A stretch of DNA of 64,000 nt from G963668655 sp963668655 (lineage in GTDB: Bacteria; Myxococcota_A; SURF-8), in the NCBI GenBank assembly GCA_963668655.2, contig CAXXPQ010000005.1:124001-188000 (forward strand), in the 5' to 3' direction. The notes beneath the pieces were generated by a model, which saw only the letters and a program-made list of their open reading frames with translations, did not search any database and was not told the DNA's origin. How positions within the stretch are numbered: the stretch's first letter is position 1; every line of letters begins with the position of its first letter. Positions 1 through 8,733 of the stretch are shown in pieces. The translations under genes were made by a program, and so were the position numbers.

Positions 1-545
1 GTAACGGCAATTTCGTTCACATCCAACGCCACAAGCGAGAGAGACAGTGTTTCTCCCTGGCGAATCAGGCCGTCTCCCTCGCCGATCAGCATGTGGGTGA
101 CCGTCGGGCAGCCTTCATCCAGATCCATGCATCGCCCCTCCGAACAGGCGTGGCAGGCCGGGCAGTCCGCGTGTTCCTGGCAGGCGATTCGGTAGCAAAG
201 CCGTTCATCTACGGCGCATTCGAACGCTTCGCCGTATTCGCTCTCGCATTGTCCGGCGCTTTCGCATTCCCACTCCCGGCAGATCGATTCTTCCCGGTCG
301 CAGGAGCAGCCGTTTCCGCAATCCTCGTCGCTTTCGCAGGCGCTTCCGGCCTGGCAGGAAAGCGGAGAATCGCGGTCGCCGTCCTCCGTACCGTCGCCAT
401 CCGGAGACAAATCGCCATCCGTGCTCTGATCGCCGTCGTTCGGCATGTCGCCATCGGTGGAATCCGTCCCGTCGCTCCCGGAACAGCTTAATATCATTAT
501 GGAAAACAGGATCATGATCGCGAATATCGTAAAGCGTCTATGCAT
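1..545 (-). CDS. Cys-rich lipoprotein with Asp-Gly-Asp repeats (3' end outside window)
   Basis: Reading the minus strand from the ATG at 543-545 gives an open frame that runs off the window edge (181 codons seen). The N-terminus is basic then hydrophobic and ends in a lipobox-like I-L-S-C with Cys21, so a lipid-anchored surface or periplasmic protein is likely. Residues 25-55 hold repeated D-G-D triplets, a pattern known from calcium-binding-like linkers in myxobacterial surface proteins. About 90 residues rich in cysteine pairs follow (motifs such as CESDEDCGNGC), then a Cys-free domain begins. AGAGG precedes the start. The function is unknown. It is related in style to the genes at 11135 and 28512. 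A weak minus-strand promoter (TTGAAG, 17 nt, TAACAT) lies upstream at roughly 585-613. Confidence 0.7.
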   Translation of the reverse strand, partial: MHRRFTIFAIMILFSIMILSCSGSDGTDSTDGDMPNDGDQSTDGDLSPDGDGTEDGDRDSPLSCQAGSACESDEDCGNGCSCDREESICREWECESAGQCESEYGEAFECAVDERLCYRIACQEHADCPACHACSEGRCMDLDEGCPTVTHMLIGEGDGLIRQGETLSLSLVALDVNEIAV

Positions 546-929
546 GGCGGAACCTCTTTGCCTCTTTCGGTTCGACTTTCATCGAATGTTATTTTTTCTT
601 TGGCGGAACTTCAAGCAAAATAGCTTTTACGATTCGAAATCTCAAGGAAATAGTATGGAGGTCGCCATGTTCCGCCAAACTCCGAGCAAGATGCAGGAAG
701 CCGTTCGTCGAACGCGTCATCAAAAAGCAGTTGACAGATTCGCTTTCCAACGGGATAACAAGGTCAGCAGGTGACGACAGCCAGACATGGAAAACCGACG
801 AATCGCCGGTCGCGGTGAAATATCCGGATTCTTCGGGGCACGGGACGTTCGGTCACCTGCTCCGTAACGGCATGAGATTACTTGGAAAATTTTATATTGC
901 ACCATACAATCCGAAGACGGGAGGCGGAG
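546..929. other. Divergent intergenic region
   Basis: This region separates the minus-strand lipoprotein from the acyl-CoA dehydrogenase operon. It holds a candidate sigma-70 promoter for each direction but no credible gene. Open frames crossing it have no ribosome binding site and no recognisable composition. Confidence 0.5.
731..759 (+). promoter_or_regulatory. Candidate sigma-70 promoter of the acyl-CoA operon
   Basis: TTGACA (731-736), 17 nt spacer, GATAAC (754-759). The -35 box is perfect and the -10 box matches 4 of 6. It lies 171 nt upstream of the first dehydrogenase start. The same box pair with the same spacing precedes the TonB receptor at 54640. Confidence 0.45.
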
Positions 930-2072
930 ATGAATTTCACCCTGACCGAGGAACAGATCCTGTTCAAGCGGGAAGTGATCCGGTTTGCCAAGAAAGAGAT
1001 CGTTCCCCGGGTTAGAGAACACGATCTGAAAGCGGAGTTCGATTTCGAATCCTGGAGAAAATTGGGTGAATTCGGGCTGTTGGGGTTGCATTTCCCGGAG
1101 GAGTTCGGCGGCTCCGGCGCGGACGTGGTGACTTCCGTCCTGGCTGGAGAGGCCCTGGGCGAGGCCGGGGTGGACGGCGGCCTGACCCTGAGTCTGGGCG
1201 CGCACACCTATCTTTGCGCGGACACGATCTATTCCCACGGAAACGACGAGCAGAAAAAAAAGTACGTCCCCAAACTGGCCAGCGGCGAGTGGATCGGCTG
1301 CATGGGGCTCACCGAACCCGGGGCCGGGTCCGACGTCGCCAGCCTGAAACTGAAGGCGGAACGCAAGGATGACGGCTGGCTCCTGAACGGAACGAAGATG
1401 TTCATCACCAACGGCAGCATCGCCGATGTGGCCGTGATTTATGGAAAAACCAGCCCCGAGGGCGGACACGCGGGGATCTCGGCCTTTCTGGTGGAGAAAG
1501 GAACCGAGGGCTTTTCCGTAAGCCGCAACCTGCACAAGATGGGCGTGCGCACCAGCCCGACATCCGAACTGATTTTCGAGGACTGCTGGATTCCGAAGGA
1601 AAACCTTCTGGGGTTCGAAGGCGGCGGCTTTCTGATGGCTTTGCAGACCGTGGAGTGGGATCGCAGCGCCCTGGTCGCTCCCTTCGTCGGCTCCATGCAG
1701 TACCTTATCGAGAAAAGCGCCCGCTACGCCACGGAACGCCGACAGTTCGGACGGCCCATCTCCGCGTTCCAGGCCACGAAACACAAGCTGGCGGACATGA
1801 AGATCTTCATGGAAGCCGCCCGCAGTCTGGTCTACCGCATCGCCTGGGCGAAAGACCAGGGGCGTCCCCTGAACCACCTGGAAGCCGCCGTGGCCAAGCT
1901 CTTCGTGGGCGACTGGTCGCTGAAGCCCGTCAACGACGCTATGCTTTTACATGGTGGATACGGATACACCCACGAATACGACGTGGAGCGCGTGTTCCGG
2001 GACGGACGTCTCGCACCCATCGGCGGCGGCACCTCGGATATCCAGAAAACCATTATTTCCCGCATGATGTGA
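930..2072 (+). CDS. Acyl-CoA dehydrogenase (380 aa)
   Basis: FAD-dependent alpha,beta-dehydrogenation of an acyl-CoA. The length is typical of the family. Signature stretches are seen: GLTEPGAGSD near residue 128, F-I-T-N-G near 158, the RRQFGRPI helix, and a C-terminal GGGTSDIQK. The start at 930 follows GGAGGCGGAG and gives the usual M-x-F-x-L-T-E-E-Q opening. A frame extends 16 codons upstream but has no ribosome binding site. Oddity: the loop where medium- and short-chain enzymes carry the catalytic glutamate (Y-E-G-T) reads G-G-G-T (Gly366). Glu242/Asp244 in VEWDRS sits where isovaleryl- and long-chain enzymes carry their base. The gene context (methylcrotonyl-CoA-carboxylase type subunits downstream) suggests a branched-chain substrate such as isovaleryl-CoA. 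That is inference. Confidence 0.9.
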   Translation: MNFTLTEEQILFKREVIRFAKKEIVPRVREHDLKAEFDFESWRKLGEFGLLGLHFPEEFGGSGADVVTSVLAGEALGEAGVDGGLTLSLGAHTYLCADTIYSHGNDEQKKKYVPKLASGEWIGCMGLTEPGAGSDVASLKLKAERKDDGWLLNGTKMFITNGSIADVAVIYGKTSPEGGHAGISAFLVEKGTEGFSVSRNLHKMGVRTSPTSELIFEDCWIPKENLLGFEGGGFLMALQTVEWDRSALVAPFVGSMQYLIEKSARYATERRQFGRPISAFQATKHKLADMKIFMEAARSLVYRIAWAKDQGRPLNHLEAAVAKLFVGDWSLKPVNDAMLLHGGYGYTHEYDVERVFRDGRLAPIGGGTSDIQKTIISRMM

Positions 2073-2080
2073 GGCCGAAC

Positions 2081-3196
2081 ATGAATTTCGAACTGACGAA
2101 CGCACAGAAGGATTTCACGAAGGCCGTATCGGAGTGTTTTTCCGGGATGGAAACCGGCGGTCTGACGAACATGGAAAACCTGGACGCGGAGGCCCTGGAA
2201 AAGGAAACGCGCCGCTGGTACGCCCGCATGGGCGAGGCGGGATTCTTCGAAAAGGACGCGGAGAGCGAGGCTGTGGGCTATGTCGGACGTTGTGCGGCCA
2301 TGATGGAAACGGCGTCTCATTCGCTTTCCCTGGGCATGGCTCTGCAAACCACCCGGATGTTCGCGTCCATGCTGGAGAAATTCGGCAGCGACGCCATGCG
2401 GGAGCTGTGGCTTGACAAACTGCACCGGGGCGAGGTTATCGCGGCTTTAGCACTGTACGACGACGAGGAACAACCCGTTCGGGCGGAAAAAACGGAGGCG
2501 GGATACGTTCTTTCCGGCAAAAAGCCCTTTGCCGTGAACGCTCCCCATGCGGACGTTTTCCTCGTTTCCGCGCTTCTGGACGACAAACCGGCCGCGTTCC
2601 TGATGAAGCCCGATGACGAGGGATTTTCCCGGAGCGGACGTATCGCCACCATGGGACTGCGGGGGTTGTCTTTGGGCGGAATCACGCTGGAAAACGCGGC
2701 GCTGGACGAGAATCGCCGTTTTCCGGGTTACGACGCCGAAATCTTCACCATGCTGGCTTCGCTCTACGATCTCGGCTTGTCGGCGGCGGGCGCGGGCGCT
2801 TGTCGTCAGGCGGTGCGCCTGGCCAAGGCCCACGCGGAAAGTCGCCGGAGGAGCGGAAAACCCGTAGGAAAACAACAGGAAGTGCGTTTCCGCCTGGCGG
2901 AGATGTTCACCCTGATGCAGACGGCGGAATGGCTGGTGTACCGCGCCGCCTGGATGGCGCAGACGCGGGATTCGGAGGCGTGGACGATGATCCAGGCCGC
3001 GAAAGTGTTCGCTTCCGAGAACCTGGAAATCGTGGCGAGCGGAGCCATGCAGATCATGGCGGGCAAGGGCTTTCTGTCCGGCAGCGGAGCGGAAAGCCTT
3101 TACCGGGACGCCAAGGCCCTGGGGATCGTAGGAACATCCAGTGAAAACGGGCGGATGCGCATTGCGGACGATCTTCTCGAACGATACGGAGAGTAA
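2081..3196 (+). CDS. Divergent acyl-CoA dehydrogenase paralogue, possibly a non-catalytic partner subunit
   Basis: 371 aa, starting 8 nt after the first dehydrogenase, with the same M-N-F-x-L-T opening. The middle domain keeps M-G-L-R-G-L-S and the C-terminal helical bundle is recognisable (AAKVFASENLE, LYRDAKALG). The usual GLTEP motif is gone, replaced by ALALYDDEE. Neither catalytic-base position holds an acidic residue: the C-terminal loop reads G-I-V-G-T, and the helix G region reads LYDLGLSAAG. Paired dehydrogenases in which one subunit is degenerate are known from steroid-degrading alpha2beta2 enzymes, so a heteromeric enzyme with the preceding protein is a reasonable inference. Confidence 0.8.
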   Translation: MNFELTNAQKDFTKAVSECFSGMETGGLTNMENLDAEALEKETRRWYARMGEAGFFEKDAESEAVGYVGRCAAMMETASHSLSLGMALQTTRMFASMLEKFGSDAMRELWLDKLHRGEVIAALALYDDEEQPVRAEKTEAGYVLSGKKPFAVNAPHADVFLVSALLDDKPAAFLMKPDDEGFSRSGRIATMGLRGLSLGGITLENAALDENRRFPGYDAEIFTMLASLYDLGLSAAGAGACRQAVRLAKAHAESRRRSGKPVGKQQEVRFRLAEMFTLMQTAEWLVYRAAWMAQTRDSEAWTMIQAAKVFASENLEIVASGAMQIMAGKGFLSGSGAESLYRDAKALGIVGTSSENGRMRIADDLLERYGE

Positions 3197-3198
3197 GC

Positions 3199-4815
3199 AT
3201 GCCTGTCATCGAATCACGAATCGACACCAAGGGCGAGGAATTCAAAAGGAACCGCGAGGCCATGGAGGCGCTCGTGGCGGACCTCCGCGAACAGGTGCGC
3301 ATCGCCCGGGAGGTGCGCTCGGACAAGGCCAGAAAACGCAACGCGGACCTTGGAAAACTCCCCGTACAACAGCGCCTCGATCGTTTGTTGGACAGGAATT
3401 CTCCCTGGCTGGAAATCGCGCCTCTGGCCGGAAAGGACATGTACGACAAAAAGGTCCACGGCGCGGGCATCCGGGCGGGAATCGGCGTCGTCAAGGGCCG
3501 CGAGGTGCTGATCCACGCCAACGATCCCATGATAAAAGGAGGCGCAGTCTATCCCATCGGGGTGAAAAAGACCCTGCGATTGCAGACCATCGCCATGGAA
3601 AACCGTCTTCCGTCCATCGTGCTGGCGGATTCCGGCGGGGCCTACCTGCCATTGCAATCGGAGATCTTTCCGGACGTGGACGACGGCGGGCGCATTTTCT
3701 ACAACCAGGCGCTCCTATCGAAAATGAACATCCCCCAGGTGACGGCCGTCATGGGGCTTTGCACCGCCGGGGGCGCGTACGTCCCCGCCATGTCGGACCA
3801 CGTGGTCCACGTCAAGGGCACCGGCGCGGTCTTTCTGGGAGGTCCGCCCTTGGTGAAGGCCGCCACGGGAGAGGAAGTCACTCCGGAGGATCTGGGCGGG
3901 GCCATGGTGCACTGCCAGGAGTCGGGCGTTTCGGACTACATCGCCGAGGACGACGCCGAAGCCATCGATATCGTTCGGGAAATCATCGAATACCTCCCGC
4001 CGCTGGAAAAGGCGGTCATCCCTCGTCGCGCCGTCCGGGAGCCGCTTTACGACGCCCTGGAGATCTACGGCCTGGTGCCGGAGAAGCGCTCCACGCCGTA
4101 CGATGTTCGCGAGTTGATCGCAAGGCTCGTGGACGGTTCCGAGTTTCTGGAGTTCAAGGAACTCTACGGTCCCACGCTCGTCTGCGGCTGGGCCTACATT
4201 CACGGCTATCAGGTGGGCATCCTGGGCAACAACGGCGTGCTTTTCTCGGAAAGCGCCCTGAAGGCAACCCAGTTCATTCAACTGTGCGACCGCCAGGGAA
4301 TTCCGCTGGTTTTCCTACAGAACATCACCGGTTACATCATCGGTCGGGAGTACGAGCGCGGCGGCATCACCAAGGACGGCCACAAGATGGTCAACGCCGT
4401 CGCCACGGCCACGGTGCCGAAATTCACCGTGATCGCGGGGGCTTCCTACGGCGCGGGCAACTACGGCATGTGCGGCCGGGCGTACTCGCCGCGCTTTCTC
4501 TGGATGTGGCCGAACGCGGGCATCGGCGTCATGGGCGGCGAACAGGCGGCGGACGTGCTCGTGACCGTGAAGAACGACCAGCAGGCCCGGGACGGACAGC
4601 CTCCGCTGCCGAAGGAATTCGTGGAGGCCATCCGCCAGCCGATCATCGACAACGCCGAGAAGGAAGGCAACGCCTATTACAGCACCGCCAATCTCTGGGA
4701 CGACGGCATCCTGGATCCCGCCCGCACCCGGGACGTGCTCGGCCTGGCCATTTCCGCCTCCCTGAACGCGCCGCTGAAAGGCCGCGTCCAGGGCCACGGC
4801 ACCTTCCGGATGTAA
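3199..4815 (+). CDS. Acyl-CoA carboxylase carboxyltransferase (beta) subunit, methylcrotonyl-CoA carboxylase type
   Basis: 538 aa, matching the roughly 535-aa beta subunits. It transfers CO2 from carboxybiotin to an acyl-CoA. Motifs seen: LADSGGAYLP, GGRIFYNQA, CTAGGAYVPAMSD, FLGGPPLVKAATGEEV in the N-terminal half, and NITGYIIGREYE, GASYGAGNYGMCGRAYSPRF and VMGGEQAADVL in the C-terminal half. These are closer to methylcrotonyl- or geranyl-CoA carboxylase than to propionyl-CoA carboxylase. GGAGAG precedes the ATG and the gene starts 2 nt after the previous stop. With the biotin carboxylase, biotin carrier and hydratase genes downstream it fits leucine/isovalerate catabolism. The substrate itself is inferred. 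Confidence 0.92.
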   Translation: MPVIESRIDTKGEEFKRNREAMEALVADLREQVRIAREVRSDKARKRNADLGKLPVQQRLDRLLDRNSPWLEIAPLAGKDMYDKKVHGAGIRAGIGVVKGREVLIHANDPMIKGGAVYPIGVKKTLRLQTIAMENRLPSIVLADSGGAYLPLQSEIFPDVDDGGRIFYNQALLSKMNIPQVTAVMGLCTAGGAYVPAMSDHVVHVKGTGAVFLGGPPLVKAATGEEVTPEDLGGAMVHCQESGVSDYIAEDDAEAIDIVREIIEYLPPLEKAVIPRRAVREPLYDALEIYGLVPEKRSTPYDVRELIARLVDGSEFLEFKELYGPTLVCGWAYIHGYQVGILGNNGVLFSESALKATQFIQLCDRQGIPLVFLQNITGYIIGREYERGGITKDGHKMVNAVATATVPKFTVIAGASYGAGNYGMCGRAYSPRFLWMWPNAGIGVMGGEQAADVLVTVKNDQQARDGQPPLPKEFVEAIRQPIIDNAEKEGNAYYSTANLWDDGILDPARTRDVLGLAISASLNAPLKGRVQGHGTFRM

Positions 4816-4824
4816 GAGGCGGCC

Positions 4825-6318
4825 ATGGTGAAGAAAATACTCGTGGCCAACCGGGGAGAGATCGCCGTCCGCATCCTCCGGACCGTCCGGGAGATGGAAT
4901 TGGAAAGCGTGGCCGTCTATTCGGACGCGGACCGAAACGCCCTGCACGTGCTTTCGGCCGACGAGGCCATCCATCTGGGCGCCGCCGAGCCCGCGCAAAG
5001 CTATTTGAACATCGAGCGCATTCTGGAAGCGGCGAAACGCACCGGAGCGGACGCCATCCATCCCGGATACGGATTTCTGAGCGAAAACCCGGACTTCGCG
5101 CGGGCGGTGACGGACGCCGGGCTGACGTTCATCGGGCCTTCCGCCGAGGTGATGGAGCGCTTGGGCGACAAGACCGGGGCGCGGCGGCTCATGGCGGAAA
5201 GCGGCGTGCCGATCACGCCGGGAATGGACGCGGTTTCGGACGACAAGGCGCATCTCGAGGCCGAGGCGGAGCGCATCGGCTTTCCGGTGCTGGTCAAGGC
5301 CACGGCGGGCGGCGGCGGCAAGGGCATGCGCGTGGTGCATCGCCCGGAGGAACTGGACGAGGCCGTGGACCTTTCGCAAAGCGAGGCCCGCGCGGCCTTC
5401 GGCAACGGCGGTGTCTACCTGGAGAAATACCTGGAACGTCCCCGCCACGTGGAGATCCAGATCCTCGCCGACGGCCACGGAAACGCCGTGCATCTGTTCG
5501 AGCGCGAATGCTCCATCCAGCGGCGGCACCAGAAAATTATCGAAGAGACGCCCTCTCCGGCGCTGAACGCGGAACTGCGCGAGCACATGGGAGCGGCGGC
5601 CGTACGCGCGGTGAAGGCCGCCGGATACGTCAACGCGGGAACGGTGGAGTTTCTGCTCGACGGAAACGATTTCTATTTTCTGGAGGTCAACACGCGCCTT
5701 CAGGTGGAGCATCCCATCACGGAAATGGTCACCGGCCTCGACCTGGTGCGTCGGCAGATCGACATCGCGAACGGAAAAGCGCTGCCGTTTAGCCAGAAGG
5801 ATCTTCGACAGAGCGGGCACGCCATCGAGTGCCGCATCTATGCCGAGGACGCTTCGAACGGCTTCATGCCGTCGCCGGGGCGGCTGCATCTTATCCGCCA
5901 TCCCCAGGGGCCGGGCGTACGCTACGACTGCGGCGTGCGCGGCGGCGACGAGGTGCCGGTGAACTATGATCCCATCCTGGGAAAGCTGATCGTCCATGCC
6001 GAGACTCGCGAAGCCGCCATCCGGCGGATGATCGAGGCCCTGGCCGAATGCGTGGTTCTGGGCGTGCGCACCTCGGTGGAATACCTGATGGACGTGCTGG
6101 ATTCGGACGCCTTCCGGAACGGAGACACGCACACCCGTTTCCTGGAGGAACATTTTGCGGACTGGGTCGCCGGGAAGGACGCGAATTCACTCGCCGCGCT
6201 GGCCTATGCCCTGAACGAGCGCTACGGAAGGCCGCCGTCGGTGTCCATGGATAACATCGCCGATCCGGAGTCCGAATCCCCCTGGCGCAGACTGGGTAAC
6301 TGGGACATTTACAAATAA
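4825..6318 (+). CDS. Biotin carboxylase subunit of an acyl-CoA carboxylase
   Basis: 497 aa. ATP-dependent carboxylation of biotin on the carrier protein encoded next. Family motifs: KILVANRGEIAVRI at the N-terminus, HPGYGFLSEN, the ATP-grasp glycine loop GGGGKGMRVV, the catalytic stretch EVNTRLQVEHPITE near residue 290, and HAIECRIYAED. After the biotin carboxylase core (about 445 residues) there are about 50 more residues and then a stop. The biotin-binding domain is therefore on a separate protein, unlike typical methylcrotonyl-CoA carboxylase alpha subunits, which carry both. It starts 9 nt after the carboxyltransferase stop. Confidence 0.93.
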   Translation: MVKKILVANRGEIAVRILRTVREMELESVAVYSDADRNALHVLSADEAIHLGAAEPAQSYLNIERILEAAKRTGADAIHPGYGFLSENPDFARAVTDAGLTFIGPSAEVMERLGDKTGARRLMAESGVPITPGMDAVSDDKAHLEAEAERIGFPVLVKATAGGGGKGMRVVHRPEELDEAVDLSQSEARAAFGNGGVYLEKYLERPRHVEIQILADGHGNAVHLFERECSIQRRHQKIIEETPSPALNAELREHMGAAAVRAVKAAGYVNAGTVEFLLDGNDFYFLEVNTRLQVEHPITEMVTGLDLVRRQIDIANGKALPFSQKDLRQSGHAIECRIYAEDASNGFMPSPGRLHLIRHPQGPGVRYDCGVRGGDEVPVNYDPILGKLIVHAETREAAIRRMIEALAECVVLGVRTSVEYLMDVLDSDAFRNGDTHTRFLEEHFADWVAGKDANSLAALAYALNERYGRPPSVSMDNIADPESESPWRRLGNWDIYK

Positions 6319-6326
6319 GGTGCCGG

Positions 6327-6848
6327 ATGGAATATCGATTGAAAGTCGAGGAAGAAACGCTTTCGTTGTCGCTCGATGAGAACGAAGGGAACCTTTCCGC
6401 CCGTTTCTCCGAGGATGACGACCCCATGACCGCAGAGGATGTCACGCTTCGGCACGGAGAGCTTTCATTTCTGCTGAACGGAAAGCGGGAACGTGCGTTC
6501 GTCTCCCGGGGAGACGGCGGGCTGTGGGTCTGGTGGCGGGGCGGCGCGCGTTTCGTGCGGGACGCCGACGAAGCGGAGCGCCGCACGGGCCGAAAGCGCG
6601 GAGGCGGGGAGGGCGGGATCGTCACGCCCATGACGCCGGGAGTCGTCGCGCGGGTTCTGGTGGACGCTGGTCAAACGGTGGAGAAAGGGCAGGGACTCGT
6701 GGTGATCTCCGCCATGAAGATGGAGTCCACCCTTTCCGCTCCCTACGCCGGAACGGTGACGACCGTTCCTTTCGAGGAAGGCGCGAGCGTGAAACCCGGA
6801 GACGTTCTGGTGGAAATCGAAGCAGCCGAGGAGAAAAACGATGAGTGA
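6327..6848 (+). CDS. Biotin carboxyl carrier protein of the acyl-CoA carboxylase
   Basis: 173 aa. The C-terminal half is a biotinyl domain with the biotinylation motif A-M-K-M-E (Lys131), preceded by TPMTPGVVARVLVDAG and followed by the usual second half-barrel ending in GDVLVEIEAAEE. The N-terminal 90 residues are a beta-rich region that may correspond to the BT linker domain of fused alpha subunits. It starts 8 nt after the biotin carboxylase stop and overlaps the next gene by 8 nt, so translation of the set is probably coupled. Confidence 0.92.
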   Translation: MEYRLKVEEETLSLSLDENEGNLSARFSEDDDPMTAEDVTLRHGELSFLLNGKRERAFVSRGDGGLWVWWRGGARFVRDADEAERRTGRKRGGGEGGIVTPMTPGVVARVLVDAGQTVEKGQGLVVISAMKMESTLSAPYAGTVTTVPFEEGASVKPGDVLVEIEAAEEKNDE

Positions 6849-7614
6849 ACCCGCGCTGTTGTTCGAATCCGACGGGCATGTCGCCCGGCTGACGCTCAAC
6901 CGGCCGGAACGCCGAAACGCCATCGATCCGGAGATGCTGCGGTTGTTCGAGGAATCCCTGGATCGGATCGAAGCGGATCCCGAGATTCGCGTGGTGTTGC
7001 TGACCGGCGCGGGCGAGCGCGTGTTCTGCTCCGGCGCGGATCTCATGGCCAGCATGTCCGGCGGCGACCCCATGGCGGCCACGCGCGCCTACGCGGCGCT
7101 GCTCAAGCGGCTGGTGCGTTTTCCGAAACCGCTCGTGGCCAGACTGAACGGCCATTGCCTGGCGGGCGGGCTGGGTCTGATGCTGGCCTGCGACATGGTG
7201 TACGCCCACGAGGACGTCACCATCGGGACGCCGGAAGTCAAGGCCGGACTCTTCCCCATGATGATCGGCGCATTGATCTTCAAGAACGTTGCACGCAAGA
7301 AAGCCATGGAAATGATTTACGGCGCGGAGACCTATCCGGCGCGAGAAGCCATGCAGATGGGTATGATAACCAGGGTGTACGAAAAAGATCGATTGGACGG
7401 AGAGGTGGACGCCTGGCTGGACCGAATCGCGGGAAACGCGCCCTTCGCCATTCAGAACGGCCGCCGGGCGCTGGCGGAGGCGGAAAACATGGAACTGGAC
7501 GGGGCGTTGGATCATCTCTGCACGGCGCTTCAGATCGTCATGACTTCGGAGGACGCCGCCGAAGGCATCTCGGCCTTTTTTCAGAAACGGAAGCCGGAGT
7601 GGAAGGGCCGCTGA
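6841..7614 (+). CDS. Enoyl-CoA hydratase/isomerase family protein, possibly methylglutaconyl-CoA hydratase
   Basis: 257 aa crotonase-fold protein. Seen: LNRPERRNAID at the N-terminus, CSGADL oxyanion-hole stretch, NGHCLAGGLGLM, and IGTPEVKAGLFP. The position of the first catalytic glutamate of classical hydratases (GGxxE) is Gly here. The second (P-E-V) is kept. Position in the operon after a methylcrotonyl-CoA-type carboxylase suggests hydration of 3-methylglutaconyl-CoA, but the missing glutamate leaves room for isomerase or lyase chemistry. It is the last gene of the operon; 231 nt of non-coding sequence follow. Confidence 0.85.
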   Translation: MSEPALLFESDGHVARLTLNRPERRNAIDPEMLRLFEESLDRIEADPEIRVVLLTGAGERVFCSGADLMASMSGGDPMAATRAYAALLKRLVRFPKPLVARLNGHCLAGGLGLMLACDMVYAHEDVTIGTPEVKAGLFPMMIGALIFKNVARKKAMEMIYGAETYPAREAMQMGMITRVYEKDRLDGEVDAWLDRIAGNAPFAIQNGRRALAEAENMELDGALDHLCTALQIVMTSEDAAEGISAFFQKRKPEWKGR

Positions 7615-7845
7615 CGGCGCATCGTTGGAATGGACGGATTGTTTTGGGATGGCTTCTAGGAAAGGCGCTCATCCCGAGTGCCGCCAAGAGGGCGGTTTAT
7701 CGATATCGAGAGACAATCCCCTCGTGGCTCGATACGATTTCGCTTCACGAAATCACTCGCCATGAGCGGTTGAGCCGGTGAAAATACATAGGACAGCCGA
7801 GCTAACGGAAAGAAACGGATCGAACGCACGGGAAAGGGAGACGCC

Positions 7846-8730
7846 ATGTCGTTGTGGAAGAAGGAAAATCAGGATTTCGAACGGACCTGCATGATTACCT
7901 GCGCCCTTTCCGGCGTGGTGGCCAATCGCAATCAATGCCCGGCCATTCCCTACACTCCGGAAGAATACGCCGCGGAAGCCAAACGGGCCTATGAAGCCGG
8001 AGCCGCCGCCGTTCACATCCACGCCCGAAAACCGGACGGCTCGCCCAGCTACGAGGTGGAGGACTATCGCAATATCTACGACGCCATTACGGATGCCTGT
8101 CCCGTCATCACCAATTTTTCCACCGGGGCGATCAACGTCACCACCGAGCAGAAAACGGCTCCCATCACCGAGATCAAACCCGCCATCGGGGCGCTGAACA
8201 TGGGCTCGATGAACTACGCCAAGTATCACGAGAAGAAGAAACGCTTCGTTTTCGAATTCGTCTTCGCCAATCCCTTCGCGGAAATCGCGGAGATTCTGGG
8301 GGCGATGAACGGCGTGGGCACGAAGCCGGAAATGGAATGCTTCGACCTGGGGCACGTGGGCAATTCCATCCCGCTGATCGACATGGGAATTCTCGCGCCC
8401 CCGTATCAGTACAGTCTCATCATGGGTGTACTGGGCGGCATTCCTCCCGTCGTGCCGAACCTGGTGCGCATGGTGGAACAGCTTCCCCCCGAAAGCGACT
8501 GGGAAGTGATCGGCATCAGCCATCACCAATGGCGTATGCTGGGCGCGGCCATCAGCCTGGGCGGAAACGTCCGCGTGGGTCTGGAAGACAATTTCTATCT
8601 GGAACCGGACGTGATGGCGTCTTCCAACGGCGACCTGGTGGCCAAGGCCGCGCGTATGATCCGGGATCAGGGCCGGGAGGTCGCCGGGGTGGATGAATGC
8701 CGCAAGCGCCTGCGCCTGCAAAACACCTGA
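7846..8730 (+). CDS. BKACE family (beta-keto acid cleavage enzyme, DUF849)
   Basis: 294 aa, a zinc TIM-barrel enzyme. The family condenses a beta-keto acid with acetyl-CoA and cleaves it to acetoacetate and an acyl-CoA, as in 3-keto-5-aminohexanoate cleavage enzyme. Zinc ligands are visible as HIHAR (His57, His59) and the conserved Glu247 in VGLEDN; other family stretches are GALNMGSMN and GVLGGIPP. AAGGGAG lies just upstream of the ATG. It is placed after the acyl-CoA operon and may process keto acids or acetoacetate arising from it. The actual substrate is not predictable from the sequence. Confidence 0.9.
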   Translation: MSLWKKENQDFERTCMITCALSGVVANRNQCPAIPYTPEEYAAEAKRAYEAGAAAVHIHARKPDGSPSYEVEDYRNIYDAITDACPVITNFSTGAINVTTEQKTAPITEIKPAIGALNMGSMNYAKYHEKKKRFVFEFVFANPFAEIAEILGAMNGVGTKPEMECFDLGHVGNSIPLIDMGILAPPYQYSLIMGVLGGIPPVVPNLVRMVEQLPPESDWEVIGISHHQWRMLGAAISLGGNVRVGLEDNFYLEPDVMASSNGDLVAKAARMIRDQGREVAGVDECRKRLRLQNT

Positions 8731-8733
8731 TCC

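Noticed and set aside
3141..5792. An 883-codon open frame on the plus strand across the carboxylase genes
   Set aside because: It is an alternative frame of two clear carboxylase genes; its product is Arg/Gly/His-rich, as expected of frame-shifted GC-rich coding sequence.
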